Shown: in pieces, positions 17,740 through 30,300 of the stretch
How the letters are laid out: the number at the start of each line of letters is the position of its first letter
How positions within the stretch are numbered: position 1 is the stretch's first letter
Assembly (NCBI GenBank): GCA_013368445.1
Contig: JAACJO010000010.1
Span: 496,001-560,000 of the forward strand
Source: Leucocoprinus leucothites
Lineage: Eukaryota > Basidiomycota > Agaricomycetes > Agaricales > Agaricaceae
Direction of reading: 5' to 3'
DNA: 64,000 bases
Program-made: the position numbers and the translations under genes
Notes under the pieces: model-generated
Told to the model about the DNA's origin: nothing
Seen by the model: the letters and a program-made list of their open reading frames with translations, nothing else
Database searches by the model: none

Positions 17740-20700
17740 ATGGCCTCTGCAACATCGAGGGCGGTGTCTATTGCCGTCCAGCCTCAGCACTCTCAGCCTG
17801 CAAATCCCCGCAGACAACAGCGCGCCTCTCACTCTGTTGCTACCTCCTCCCAGCCCCACGAAGATTCTTCACAAAGCTCTCCGTATCCTGATGTATTCCA
17901 CCATCCTGCCGTCGAGGCCTACATGGCAGCACACCCTCGCCGCACAATCCCCCGGTTTGGCCCGTATCTTCTACTCCAGACCCTCGGCGAGGGCGAGTTT
18001 GGCAAGGTCAAGCTCGGCATCCACGTTCAGTGGGGCGAAGAAGTCGCTGTCAAGCTCATCCGCAGAGGAAATGTCGACACCGCTGTCCGTCTCTCCAAGG
18101 TCGAGCGCGAGATCGAGGTCCTCAGGGTGCGTGTTTTGTTGTCTTGTTCTTGTTGACACCCATATCGACTTGCGGTTACCAGACGCTCAAACACCCCAAC
18201 ATCGTACGTCTTTACGACGTCATCGAAACCGACAAATACATCGGTATCATCCTCGAATATGCCTCGGGTGGTGAACTCTTTGACCACATTCTCGCCCACC
18301 GTTATCTCAAAGAACGAGACGCCGCCAAACTGTTTTCCCAACTTATCTCTGGTGTCTGGTACATCCACCAAAAGAAAATCGTCCATAGAGACCTGAAGCT
18401 TGAAAACCTTCTCCTGGATCGTAACCGCAATGTCATCATCACCGATTTCGGTTTTGCCAACCGCTTCGAACACAAAGCCGACGACCTCATGCAAACAAGC
18501 TGCGGCTCCCCATGCTACGCTGCACCCGAATTAGTCATCAGCGAAGGCCTCTATGTAGGCAGCGCTGTTGACATTTGGTCCTGTGGCGTTATCCTCTACG
18601 CCATGCTCGCAGGCTATCTACCATTCGACGATGATCCTGCCAATCCCGATGGCGATAACATCAACTTGTTGTACAAATACATCGTCAGCACGCCCCTCTC
18701 CTTCCCCGACTATATCTCCGCAGATGCCCGCGACCTCCTAAGCATGATGCTCGTACCCGATCCCACACGTCGGGCCAACCTCGACGGTGTCATGCGCCAT
18801 CGTTGGCTCTCTGCTCACACTGGTACACCTCGAACTGACGGTTCACCCAACGCGTTTGGGAAGTCCGTTGACGAGTTGGAAAAGGCCGCTTTAGATCAGC
18901 ATCAACAGCGTAGATTGGCCTATCAAAGACAGATGCGTGCGGCTGCTATAGCCCAAAATAACACTTCTCCACATGCAAGGGAAGCTACTCACTCGGGTAT
19001 ACCATCCCGTAGTCGCTCGACTCAGCCAGAATATTTGTATGAATCTTCCGCGGATCTGGCTTCACCTCCTCCTGTTGCTACCAGGAGTAATACTACCGCT
19101 GGTCTTGAGAATAGGCCGACGTACGGGAGCCCTAGCGCGCATGGAATCACCTCTGATGATCCCTTTGGACCTCCACCTTCTGCTCCTGCTACGACGGCAG
19201 CGGCGACGACCACTTCTTCGTCCTCTGCAAATGTGCCTGCGAGGATTTCCGAGGAGAGGGCACCCCTGAACGGTGCCACCGCCACTGCAACGACGACTTC
19301 GCAGTCGTCGAAAGGACACAAACAGAATAACTCGGGTAGTGGTGGTGGTAGTGGATTCAGACACACGATTCAAGTTGAATACGACGACAGGAACGCCAGT
19401 GGGAGTAAGAAGAGCGATGAGCGCCGTGCGAGGGCTGGCACGGACCACCAGACTCAATCGCAAAGAGATAGACGTGTGTCTGGTTCCACCGCTGCTGCGG
19501 GTAAACCGTTACCTGTTTCACCCCCTTTACCTACACCTTCCTCTGTGCCACCCGCGTCAGCAAAAGCATCGACCACACCCGCTACTGTTGTCGCTACTGT
19601 GGCACAACAGTCACCAGCACCGGCACCACCAGTCAAATCCTCTTCTCCTTCTACCAAGCAGAAGTCCACTGCAGCATCGCAAAATGCACCCGCGCTCAAA
19701 GTCGGCTCATCTCCCTCCACCACTCCCGAAAGCAACAGCACGGACAAAGAAACATCAAGCACTGCAAGTGCCACTTCCTCAATTGGCAAGAAATCTGCCG
19801 TAACTCCTGCGCAGACACCCGCTTCAAAGAGTGGAGAGAAGGGACATAGGAAGGGGAGGTCGAGTGTTGATAGGTTTGCGCTGAGCAAGATTTTCGGTGG
19901 GGGTGGTAGTGGAGGGAGGGCGAGTGCGGATGCGTTGGCTGGGGATGAGAAGGAGAGAGAGAAGGCGAAGGAGAAAGGGAAGAGCAAGGGTTCATTGTTA
20001 ACTGCCTCTCCTGAGCGTTACGGGGAGAAGGAGAAGGAGGTGTCGCCCTCACCGTCGCCGACGCCTACACCTACACCTACACCTGTGCCCACTGAGAAGG
20101 ATAAAAAGGAAGAGAAGAAGAAATCGAGGAGGAACACGTTGACTGTTATGGTTGAGCCTATATCACGCACGATTCGGGGTGGGAAGTCGTCTTCTTCAAA
20201 GACCGCTTCGACACCCAGCGGTGGTGGGCCTCCGAGTGCGTACCCGACGTCTGCGAATCCGAACGCGAGCGCGTCTTCCGCTTCCCTCGCACCACCTTCC
20301 GCGCTGCCGCAAGCGCCGAGCATGCCAACTACGCCTACGCCTAGTTCGAAAGGAGGAAACATCGGCGGGGGGAATAGTGCTGCCTCGTTTGGTGATTCTA
20401 GTGCCGGTGCTGACAATGCTGCCGGAAGTCAGGAGGGTGGGAATGGCGGGAGTGGGAATGCTGCGTCGTCGAGTAAAGCCAAGAAGGTTATGGCTTGGTT
20501 TAGGACTAAATCGAAGGGGAGGGATTCGATGGGTTTGCTTGGTTCTCCCAATACCGCTACCCCCACTGCCACTGTAGCGCATTCGAGCGGGGAGGAGGAT
20601 CAAGTTGTGAATGTACCGCAGGGAGGCGGGGGGCCAGAGTTGACGTTGACGACGCCGACTTCGACTACGACCAAGATTCCGTCTACTCCTGGACCTCAGA

Positions 20701-21812
20701 CCGCTGGGGTGACTGCGCCGGGACACCCGAAGAGAACTGCGTCTACGAATACGGAGAGTTCAGTTATGACGTTCTCGACGCCTGGGTTTGTGCAAAAGAT
20801 TCGGCATAGTGTTGGTGTTGGCAGCGGCTCGGGATCAGGGAAACATGGGTCGATGAATACGCCCTCGTTTTCCCGTTCGCGTAAAGCTTCGTCTTCTCGT
20901 GACAACAACGCCGCCCCAACTCCAACTAAGAAGCCTTATGAGAAGTTGAGGATTCATCATGGTGCGGTTGATCAGACGACGATCACGACGAGGCCGCCGG
21001 TGGAGGTTATGAATCATGTGAAGGAGATATTGGAGGGGATGGGAGTGGAGATGGTACAGGAGAGTGAGTTTAAGTATAGGTGTGTGAGGCAGAAGAGGAG
21101 GAAGGGTGCTGTGAATGGTGCGGGGGTGAATGGGGAGGGGGTGAATGGACATGGGCAAGGCCAGGAGGATGTTGCGGCGTTTACGATGGTTGGGAGTGCT
21201 GCTTCTAATGGGGTATGTGAATAGTTTTGGGGGGTTGGGCGACTGTGTGCTGATGTGCTTCTTTTTTTTTTTTTTGTGTGTGTAGGTTGATAAGAGGGGA
21301 TTACCACTTCCTTCACAGAGTTCGTTCGGAGCGACGGGTAATATGCTTCGCGGATTATTGATGCGCCGTCAATCTTCTCAAGTGTCCTCTTCTGGCAACA
21401 ATTCGACTCCCAATCCCAACAACCTCGCGTTCGACGACGAGCATTCTGTCGTCATCTCTCCTACAGCCGATTCCCCAACCGGCTCCAACACAGCAGCTTC
21501 GCCAACTTCGCCACCGGCGGCGCCGGTGGTGATGATGGTGGGAGAGACGGCGTATGGTGATCCGTCGCAGGATGCGGGGGATGAAGTGAGGTTTAGTGTG
21601 GAGTTGACGAGGATTGATAGGTTGAATGATACGTTTAGTTTGGATATTAGGAGGTTGAAGGGGAATTTGAGGAGTTATAAGTTTTTGTATGATACCATTC
21701 GGCAGTGAGTGTTTTCTCTTGTCTTTTTTTGGTGTGGGCGTGGGTACTGACCATTGTGTTTGATCTTTTTCTTTGTGGTAGCCGAGCGGATCTCCAGAGA
21801 TTGGGACAGTGA
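17740..21812 (+). CDS. Ser/Thr protein kinase with C-terminal KA1-like domain (Kin4/Snf1-related group)
   Basis: Exons 17,740-18,126, 18,183-21,212, 21,286-21,704 and 21,782-21,812 encode 1,288 residues. The kinase domain spans about 73-340: glycine loop LGEGEFGKV, VAVK lysine at 105, IVHRDLKLEN with Asp 199, DFG at 217, CYAAPE. The activation loop TSCGSPCYAAPE is typical of CAMK/Snf1-like kinases. A very long Ser/Pro/Thr-rich low-complexity middle (about 370-1,100) follows. The last 60 residues (VELTRIDRLNDTFSLDI, NLRSYKFLYDTIR) look like a KA1 membrane/autoinhibitory domain. The subfamily is uncertain: the catalytic domain recalls fungal Kin4/Frk1/KfsA kinases, which monitor spindle position, but a KA1 domain is also found in Kin1/Hsl1 kinases. 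This gene is the source of the shards at 2.6-4.3, 13.2-13.8 and 26.5-27.3 kb. Confidence 0.92.
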
Positions 21813-23146
21813 ATGAGCTGGTCCGCTGGAGTGCTTTGTATTATTACTTTGCGTGTATTCGTCGAGGATGCGATGAGAAGAGAGAAATGGTGAAGAAGGC
21901 GGAGTGAATTTTTGTGGTGGGAGGGGATGAGGAGGTTTTCTTATATGCGTTGTGCGCTGCACTTTTTCTTTGATTTCTTCTTTTTTGTTTTGTGGTTTAT
22001 GCTTTATGCGGTATGGTGGTGGGCGGGTGGGCGTTTACAGTTCAGTGCTCTTACATCATTTTTCTTTTCTTTTCTTTTCTTCTCTTCTCTTTCGTCCTTT
22101 CGTCAACTCCCATCTCTGGGTTTTTCAGGTTTCTGTTTCTGTTTGAATTCCTGTTTTACGGACCCTCATAATTATCCCCCGCCTTTGACACCCGAATGCC
22201 TGCCTTCCGCTCGTCGTTGCCACTTTGCATAAAATACATACACATGTCTCTTCAAGTTCTCGTCTCGTCTCCTTTTTTCTGTAGCTTTTCGTACTTTCTT
22301 TTTTTTTTTACTAGTCCGCCATTTTTTTCGTCGTCGTTTTTTTCTGTTGAACATAGTATAGGAGTTTGATTCATACCCTTAATAATATTCCCCCTCCGTT
22401 TCTTTTTCTTTTATTATATGTGTGAGTCAGTTGTTCGGTGTGAGTGATAGGTAGAAAGGAAAGGGACACAGATTTTGGCGTATAGTGCGAGACACCTAAA
22501 CACCGCTACCTTTGGTGCAAACAAAATGCTGTCCGCAAACTTCACCTGTTTCCTTATCCCTCTGTAGAAACACCCTTCCATTTCATTCGAATACATTGTA
22601 CAGACGACTTATTTTTTGGCTCAAAATTGACGGAGATATTCTTTCGACCCAGGGAGGAATTGGCACAATGACGTCATACAACCCATATGTAGAAGGTACT
22701 TCCAAAATAAGAATATTAGTAATAATCTGATCTAATCTAATGCATTCGCAATGTTATCTGGGATTCGTTCAACAACGAGACTCGAGCTGAATGCTTAGAC
22801 TTGAAGCTGAAATTTTTGAGCTCCAAGCACACTCAGACAAGCGTTGACCCAACAAAACATACAAAGTTTTATCATTTCCAAGTGAGGATAACACTGAGTC
22901 GCTGACTGAAGAGCAAGAAGCATCATCTCACTGGCAGGGGCGGCGGTTTGCCCCATGGACTTTTGAGAGGGTTCTTTAGGTGTAGCCTACCTCGAGGGAC
23001 TGCTATCGTGCACCCATTGTACTTTCAATATAGTACGCCCCTGCTTACTGAGCAGGGTTGAATTAAAAATTAAAAATTAAAAAGCATCAGGTATGTCACA
23101 ACGGGTTACAGATCGTGTGATGACCGGGTTTGTGTCTGAACTCTAC
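21813..23146. other. kinase 3' flank and intergenic
   Basis: T-rich and CT-rich runs at about 21,960-22,120 and 22,260-22,420 probably belong to the kinase 3' UTR and flank. A short AAAAATT tandem run is at about 23,056-23,083. No ORF with recognisable content. Confidence 0.5.
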
Positions 23147-23216
23147 CTTAGCACTAGTTTGCTTGTTGCAGTATACAGTATAAATTGAGAATTCATCACC
23201 ATCATCACCATCATCA

Positions 23217-23247
<31 letters not shown>

Positions 23248-23419
23248 CATCATCATCCATCTCAGCACCAGTTTGCTTGTTGCGGGTATATAAATTGAGA
23301 ATCCATCACCACCATCATCAGCATCATCAGCCGCACGTGATTGTAATCATTGTTCATCATGTGAGAGAGAGAGAGAGAATTCTATATTTATATACCGCAA
23401 CAAGCAAACTAGTGCTAAG
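23147..23419. mobile_element. inverted-repeat element enclosing a CAT microsatellite
   Basis: Bases 23,147-23,169 (CTTAGCACTAG...) are the perfect reverse complement of 23,397-23,419 over 23 nt. A third, direct copy of the inner part is at about 23,267-23,300 (CAGTTTGCTTGTTGC). Between them are CAT/CAC triplet runs (about 23,198-23,255 and 23,303-23,335) and a GA run (about 23,360-23,378). The 273-bp unit could be a MITE or a fold-back of a tandem repeat. No clear target duplication is visible. Confidence 0.45.
23198..23255 (+). repeat. CAT/CAC trinucleotide microsatellite
   Basis: A nearly pure run of CATCAC and CATCAT units inside the inverted-repeat element. Confidence 0.9.
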
Positions 23420-24179
23420 ACACGGTGAACATCCAGCAATTAGACTACTGATTATGTTCTATCTGCATGAGTATGCTATTGTCTATGGGTTCCAAAGAGT
23501 TTGTGAATGTAAATAGTGGAGTGTAGGTTGGTTCCGAGGAGTTGGGTGGTGGGTATAGATATGCGAAGGTATAAACATATGACAATAAACATAAGCATAT
23601 GGAGGGGAGAGGAACATAAAAAGGAAAGAAGGGGTAGGGTTCGGGTCATCACCCGGGGGTAGCGGGGGCGTCTCCCATGAAGTCCGTCCAGCTTTGTCAG
23701 CGCTTACTCTGGGCTTGACAGAATGAGACACGAAAGGTTGGGCTGGAGGGACGCATTAGCGTGCCAGACCGCGAAGTGAGGAGCCACCGGGTGGGCGGGA
23801 AACTCGCTTTGTGGATTTGGTTGTGTGTCTCAATATCAAGATTTAATGAGTATCGCTGAATGCTGTGTATTATCGATAGTTTACTATGATATTCCGATAG
23901 CGAGGACAATGAAAATCAGACTTTTTATTCCTATACTTGACTGCAAACAAAAGAACAAGGTGCGGGACGGGCGGGAAAGAAAAGCAGTGGTAAGTGGTCG
24001 CGTCGATGTCGCGTCGATTCGCAAGTCACTAGAGGAAGGTGAAGGTGAGGAAGATTCGAGCTCCGCTCGCCAGCTGCTCTGCTGGACGCTGGGTGCCGGC
24101 AACTTCCGTTGTATGGCACCCTTGCTCAATGATTGGCCTGTCTTCGAGGGAGGGCTGGTTGCGGGAGGGCGGACTGTGG
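23420..24179. other. no gene recognised
   Basis: Composition shifts from AT-rich to GC-rich near 23,640. Short ORFs only. The right part adjoins the non-LTR remnant and may be its decayed flank. Confidence 0.4.
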
Positions 24180-24505
24180 CCGTTCTTGGTGAAGGCTCCT
24201 CACTTATCAAGGAATTCGGCTAGAGCCTTGACACCCTTCTTTGTGCCGAGGAGGTCTGGGAGGTATAGAGTGGGTGAGGCATTCCGGAGTATGTGGCGGT
24301 GCATCTCATAAGTCGGGCAGTGTCGTATGAGATGCTCTCGTGACTGGAGCTCCACACCGCATGATTGTTCACCATGGTACAGGAAAACCTCAGAACTAAC
24401 CTGGATCTCAAAGTGACCCGGTATATTCTCCAAGCCATGAAACAAAGAGCATATTTTAAGAACCCACTGCTTCGCGAACCCAGAGATTCTGGCAACACAC
24501 GCCAA
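24180..24505 (-). pseudogene. C-terminal remnant of a non-LTR retrotransposon (RNase H/zinc region)
   Basis: The minus-strand translation has CGVELQSREHLIRHCP, then YEMHRHILRNAS, then LPDLLGTKKGVKALAEFLDK. This matches the pattern QTREHILRECP...LLGTKxGIxALAEFI seen at the C-terminus of fungal LINE-type reverse transcriptases with RNase H. No reverse transcriptase core is found nearby. It is a truncated relic. Confidence 0.6.
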
Positions 24506-24635
24506 AGAAGCAGGCGGTATGCTAAAATTGGACTCGCCAGATCCACCAACCGTAAAATTCTTTCAACCTCATCACCAGGTCCACTAACCTAATTGGGTTC
24601 TTTCCGCCTCCTCAATCCCTGCACCCCCAAAAACT

Positions 24636-24642
24636 TATAAAA
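24636..24642 (+). promoter_or_regulatory. TATA box of membrane-protein paralogue 3
   Basis: TATAAAA is 65 nt upstream of the ATG at 24,707, in the position equivalent to those of the other two paralogues. Confidence 0.5.
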
Positions 24643-24706
24643 CACAGTTTTTTTTCATGCCTGCCCAAAACATTCGCTGCCCATAGCACTTTGACTGCTT
24701 GGCTAG

Positions 24707-25680
24707 ATGTCTTCTGGCTCTTCGATTCCAACTGTCGTCGGTGATGGAACCGTCCTTGAGACAAACCACCGTCGATCCTTTGCCACAGAACTCTTCATCA
24801 ACTTTGGGTTGCACATCCAGGCCATACTGCAGAGTACCACCTAGTGCGTATCTTAATCATTATATGAAATAGTGGATAGATACTTATGCAGGTTCATGAA
24901 GCGTTGTACACGACTGCCTAGTTTTCTTCTCACATTTTGCCATCATCATTGGTACATTTGGTGCACCTTACTGGCAATACCGCAGTAATCGGAGCCCAAC
25001 ACACAATATGAACACTGGAGAAGACGAGCTTGTGCGCACGTGGGTCAGATTTGTAAAGAGACTGGACTCTTACTGGGGAGGCTTTAGTATACTCTCAGCC
25101 TCTATCATTCCGTACGCACCCTCCTCTCTAAATCTAGATTTCACGCTGATCAAGTTTGACTGCCCCAGGCCTATGTTTCCGATGCTTTCAGTATCCGGAC
25201 TTCCATTATGCTCGACTGCTGTCTTTGTCGCAACCATCGCCACGTTCAGTGGGGTAGTCTGCACGTTCACTTCAACGTTCTATAAATCGTTCGTCATCAA
25301 ACTTCTCAAGAGAGAATCCACCAGAAGCCGATGGATAGAGGTGAGCATTGCATTTTCGTTAGGTTTCAATCCTCCAGCCGATGTTTCTTATCAAGGCTTC
25401 ACCTCCTCACTGGCATCAAGTATCGGACAAAGGATTCTGGGCTTTCATAACCCTTCCTGCCGTCTGGTTCGCTCTATCATTCTGCTTGCTCACAGTTACA
25501 ATCCTCCTCTCTGTTTGGGAAAGACTTCCAGTATCTGATAGCCTTGACCCTGGCCCACTAGGCTGTTCAACAAGTAAGTTGAGTGCAATGAAGTACCTGA
25601 CGCTGGCGATACTTTTCGCAAGCATTTTCAACTTTCTTTTTATTTTCCGGAAATATTCCTTGTTATACAACAACACATGA
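24707..25680 (+). CDS. four-helix membrane protein, paralogue 3 (complete)
   Basis: Exons 24,707-24,833, 24,922-25,340 and 25,396-25,680 encode 276 residues. Intron 1 is GTACCA...CTAG, intron 2 is GTGAGC...CAAG (55 nt). Exons 2 and 3 have exactly the sizes of paralogue 2 (419 and 285 nt) and exon 1 lacks one codon. Helices are predicted near HFAIIIGTFGAPYW, VFVATIATFSGVVCTF, VWFALSFCLLTVTILLSV and YLTLAILFASIFNFLFIF. The gene is in opposite orientation to the other two and is followed by kinase shard C, the mirror image of the paralogue 2/shard B arrangement. The function is unknown. Confidence 0.75.
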
Positions 25681-26495
25681 GACAAGCATACTGTACTACT
25701 TGCTATACTCTAGGATCGTCGATTTGTTTTACTCCTTTGCCTATGTCAGTTATCAGGCCCTCTATCTGAAGTTGATAATCCACATGCACTCGGTTGTCCC
25801 TCAGAGTACATAATGCCATCGACCACTTACAGCCTTTGAGCTCTCACTCTCTTTCATTCTGACGATATTTCAAGCTTGTACATATATTGACAATATTATT
25901 CTCGTCATCGTAGCTGCATACATCGTCAGCTTCGGGTAACCGGCATTAGAATCCTCGACATCAGGATAGTCGTAACATGGTATTAACATTTTGATTGCAA
26001 TAGGTGGTGAGAGCGATAAGCCTCAAACGTACCGGGCCTCTCACCCAACGACCCCAATGTACCATTTACTGATCAGGATTGCAGTTATAAGTATAGGCTA
26101 GATATCCAACAACGTGTGAGCCCATTGCCACCGTCAGCTGGGATCACAAGTAGTTTATGACAAAAGCTGCAAAGAGTGTCCTCAGCGTCAGTCTTAGCTA
26201 TAGAATCATTCCTTGACTTCAACCTTTTCGTTCGTGTCCAGAAGACGCTTGGGCAAGAGCTCTAGAACCTTGTTTTGCTCTCCTTGGGATAGACGCCCTT
26301 TCCACCCCGGAACTTGCCATTGCCATGCCCGGAATGTCGTGGCCGTCAAAGGGCTGCAGGTGGAATGGTTCTTGGTTGAGATGGAGATTTTTGCAGATAG
26401 CTCGGTGCGTATGACGATAGAGATTTCGAGACAGCACGGATATCTATTGAACCTAGCAGCTAACACAACCTTTGTCTCCAAGACAGCCTTGACTG
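25681..26495. other. no gene firmly supported
   Basis: Mostly non-coding. On the minus strand about 26,210-26,480 there is a C-terminus-like stretch (QNKVLELLPKRLLDTNEKVEVKE) that could be the end of a decayed gene; no family recognised. Confidence 0.35.
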
Positions 26496-26499
26496 TTCA

Positions 26500-27335
26500 T
26501 GTAACACGATAACGCATTTAAACACACTTGGGTGAGGAAGGACATGGCGAAGTGACGGGTGTACCGGATGGCCCAGCACTGATGATGACAACGCCGACTT
26601 CGAGTACGATGAAGATTCGTCCCATGTATGATCCTCCAAACCCCCGCCTGGTATTGTTCGTATGAACCCATGGGGCAAATGACTCAGAGATCCGCGCCCA
26701 TGGATATCATAAGTGCGTTACTAACGTTCAGTAGCGAATTATGGGGGAGAACCCAAGAAAGCCTTTGTTCATGCATGCGCCTTCGAATTCTCGCGCGCAC
26801 GTTAAATATCCGTTCCCTACCGCCCGTAGCTTGTTGTCATCGAATAGAATTCATCCCGGGGCTATTGACCGGACGACCATCAGGTCGCGGCCCATGAGAG
26901 TTATGAATCGTGCGATATCGGAGGGAAAGTGAGTGGAGATGGTGCGAGATTTATATGTAGGTGTGCAAAGACAGGAAGGAGAGTGTTGTGAATGCTGTGT
27001 GTGTACGAATAAGCCAGTAGGGAAAGCAGGGGCTGAAGGAGTTTACTGCGTGCTGCTTCCAAACGCAGTATATGTGATACAATGCTGATTTCGTTGCGGG
27101 TTCTGCAGGTTACTTCAACATAAATTGCCGCTCGTTAAAGCGATGCGCAATTCGCTTCGTGGGCTTTATAAGCATCACATACTCTTCGTGTCTCTTGCCG
27201 ATGACTCTTCCTCCGGCGTTGACACAAACTTTGGGACTTTTGCCTTCGCGACGTGAACTCTATCTTCATATCTTCTACCACACTCAAATCTAACCCTTCC
27301 CCTGCTGCAACTTCATTTGCAATGTTGTTTGGGGT
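26500..27335 (+). pseudogene. kinase 3'-half shard C
   Basis: 26,560-26,625 aligns with kinase 20,620-20,690 (GACGCCGACTTCGANTACGA region). 26,740-26,990 aligns with 20,850-21,120, including GTTATGAATC and GTGAGTGGAGATGGT. 27,085-27,200 aligns with the intron 2 acceptor and the start of exon 3 (CTTCGTGGGCTTTAT compared with CTTCGCGGATTATTG). Indels and stops destroy the frame. This is the most collinear shard and shows that the one interrupted by the retrotransposon was once continuous. Confidence 0.7.
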
Positions 27336-30300
27336 TGTGGATATGGGGATAAGGCCGCACTTGGTGATCCCAAGCAGGGCGCAGGAGGATGGAAGGAGGC
27401 TTAGTAGGACTCGATCCCGAGTGTACTGAGCCGACAAGTCTAAGTCGCATATGACGTTCTGGCACAGCCACCCCCCAGCGCTTCCCGTTTTGACAATCAC
27501 AAGCGCTATTGAAATATTGACGGCCGATCTAACGACTTTAAGTACAGTCTAGTTCGGCAGTTTTTCTCAAAATCAACAGAAGTATAATATTCCGACGAAA
27601 GTGTATCAATAATAAGCATATATTCCCGGCAACTGGTGTAGTCTGATAGTACAAAGGTCAAGTACTCTAATTAAGAGGGATTGATCATGCTGTTAGCTTC
27701 AGCTCCATCCTGATGGATGAAGCCTACTGAGCTCCCGGCCCACATCAAGGGCGCATGATAAGTCACCGTGGTGAAGGTGACCCAACCGGGAGAGAGGTCG
27801 ACCCAGATTCCAGCCATCCACACTAGCCCCGAATGAGGAAGTCGGAGAAGAATGAGTGGCTGATTATCTGAATCGAAGCCTCGCCTATTAAAAAAGGTGA
27901 GTACTTGAGCGGAGTTCAACGACGGCGCACCTGAGGTTTTTCTAGAATGGTTTATCTAGTTTAGAACAGACAGAGCTAATAGGGACCAGAAAGAGAAGCG
28001 ACTGACTTACGGGTGCGGAGTCACTGAGTTAGAGGATGAAGGCCCGATGTCGTCGTCTTGAGCTTGGTCTTGGTCTTGCCCGCCTACCTACCCACTTGCA
28101 GACAGTGCTGATTACTCTTGAGGGATGCCGGCCAGACCCAGAGACCATAGAGAACGACCACTCATTTACAGGTGCGAACACACTGAGTTAGAGGGTGACC
28201 GAGACCAGATGCCAGTAACCTTGAACTTGCCCGCCCTCCCACCCCAAGACCCAGAAGCCATCAATCTTGAACTTGATATTGGTCTTGATCCTGATATTGG
28301 TCTTGCCCACCCACCCACTTACAGTTGTCCTTGAGGTAAGTCGACCAGACCCAGAGACCGGAGAGAGAAGCCCCTTGTTTTTTGATCTTGCCCTCCCACC
28401 CACCCCCAAACCCAGAAGTCATAGAATCTTCATCTTGCCGACCCTCCCGCCCACCCAACCAACCACAGAGAGAGAAAACTAATCTTGAAGATCACACACA
28501 GAGACTCCAGAGACCAAACCACTCATTTACAGGTGTGAACACGCTGAATTAGAGGGTACGCAAGTGAGCTGAGCCCCGAGACTTTGATCTTGACCACCCA
28601 CCCACTTGGTGGACGCCCTATCTGTTGATTTACCTTTCACGCATACGAGCACCTCACGGGATTCACTCCGTATATATTGCCGCCAGTCAGCACCGGATCC
28701 AATGGTCGCCAAAGCAGTCGTCGCCACCAAGCAACCACTAGCCATGGGAGAGGATCGTCAACCCACCACCTACATCCTGGACAAATTTTAAGTAAGTGTA
28801 AAGTCAGCGGCCTTACGAGTAGACTCAAATGATGATGAGACCTACAAACACGATGCCAGATGACCGGACGAGAACCCCGGGAATAATATTGTATCAGTAT
28901 TGCAACGACCAACCCGAGTGAGTAACATTACTCACCCTCATCGTCTACCTTGTTACAATACACTTACAGACGGATATCCAAGAATAGATAGCACCAAAAA
29001 AGAGAAGACCAACGAAGCCGGTTGTAGCCATGAGCGAGAGAATACAAGCCACTAGCCTTAGACCTAGACAAAATATAGGTACGTCAGAATCATGACATCC
29101 AGTGGCGCGCAAAACAACCACACACCTTACAACCTACCTTGCAACACCGTGTTAGACGTTGCAAAGCCACGATGAGCACGCTGAGCAGGCCTTAGTCAGA
29201 GTAGATGTGGCGCGAGGCCTAAGGAACGTGCCCTAGACCTCGGCGAGACAGATGAGCTGAGAGTGTCATAGCCAGAAGAGAGAGCAGATAGAGCAGAAGG
29301 AAAGACGAAAACCGGGAGTTGGTTGGTCTCTCCTCAAAATTCCGCAGGCCTTTAATACCCAAAATCCCAGGTCAGCCCGTGACCTGAATAATCGCGATCG
29401 CGATGTCCCCAGCGAACACCTTACCATTTTCGACCTAGCTTTTTTGCATCGTGCTCTCGTGTTTTCTCCGAGCCGAAAGCCAAGGCTTCAACGCTTGTCA
29501 TAAGTGGAATCCCGAAGACAAGTGAAGAGGATCTGCACCTCTTCCCTGTGTTGCTATTCCAGAAATAGCTCCATCAATTCCATCAACCGCCACAATGCAC
29601 GATTGATGCCATCGTCCAAGCGCCGAAGATCCTCTCCAATCCACAATTCCCTCTCCTCTCCTCCTTTCCTTTGAATGACAGAACGAGTCCGTAGAAATGA
29701 TCCATGTTGATTTAACTGCCCGAAACATGCCCTTCAGATGCCTTGCTAAGGCCTTTGGGAGGCTGCAAACGCCGTGGACCTACACTCTCCCACAATCTCA
29801 GTCTACCTTGTTTTATGTAAAGGCGACCACTCGGGGACATTCTGCCGTGCTTTGCCCGACTGAAATTTTTGTTTATGGTCAGGTGTGTGTTTTAGCACCT
29901 TGCCAACCATGACGCGCCTAGCATCACTAAGCCACTCCTGATTTCATATCCGACTACCGATGTGTGAAAAGTCCACGGGAAATCCCTGATATTCGTGCTG
30001 TGGACTTGCAAGAAGCCTCCAGACACCTCCTTTTGGGTAAGTTATATTCACAGCATTCCACCGGCTACTATCTTTTTGTTGATAATTCACCGTGTATATG
30101 TGTGTATGCTCATTAGATGGGTTGATTACCCTCAATAGACGCGAGAAATGGAAGCAATGCTGTCTGCGGAGTTGGAAATTCAGGCTCTAGACCAAACGGC
30201 GCTCTGAGAGTCCGTAATGCTGGGTACACGCAAGACAATTTCACTACCTTACAAGACAACCCAACGCTGTACTAGTCCCACCGAAGGATACCCATATACT

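Noticed and set aside
18030..18182. Kinase gene starting at a GTG at 18,030
   Set aside because: That frame is antisense to the exon 1 reading frame and crosses intron 1. The ATG at 17,740 with splicing 18,126/18,183 restores the whole kinase N-lobe.
19454..20726. Long minus-strand ORFs over the kinase low-complexity region
   Set aside because: They arise from the biased codon composition of the Ser/Pro/Thr-rich segment; they have no start context, introns or domains.
23277..23516. Histidine-rich small protein from the CAT repeat
   Set aside because: It is a translation of a microsatellite with no flanking coding character.
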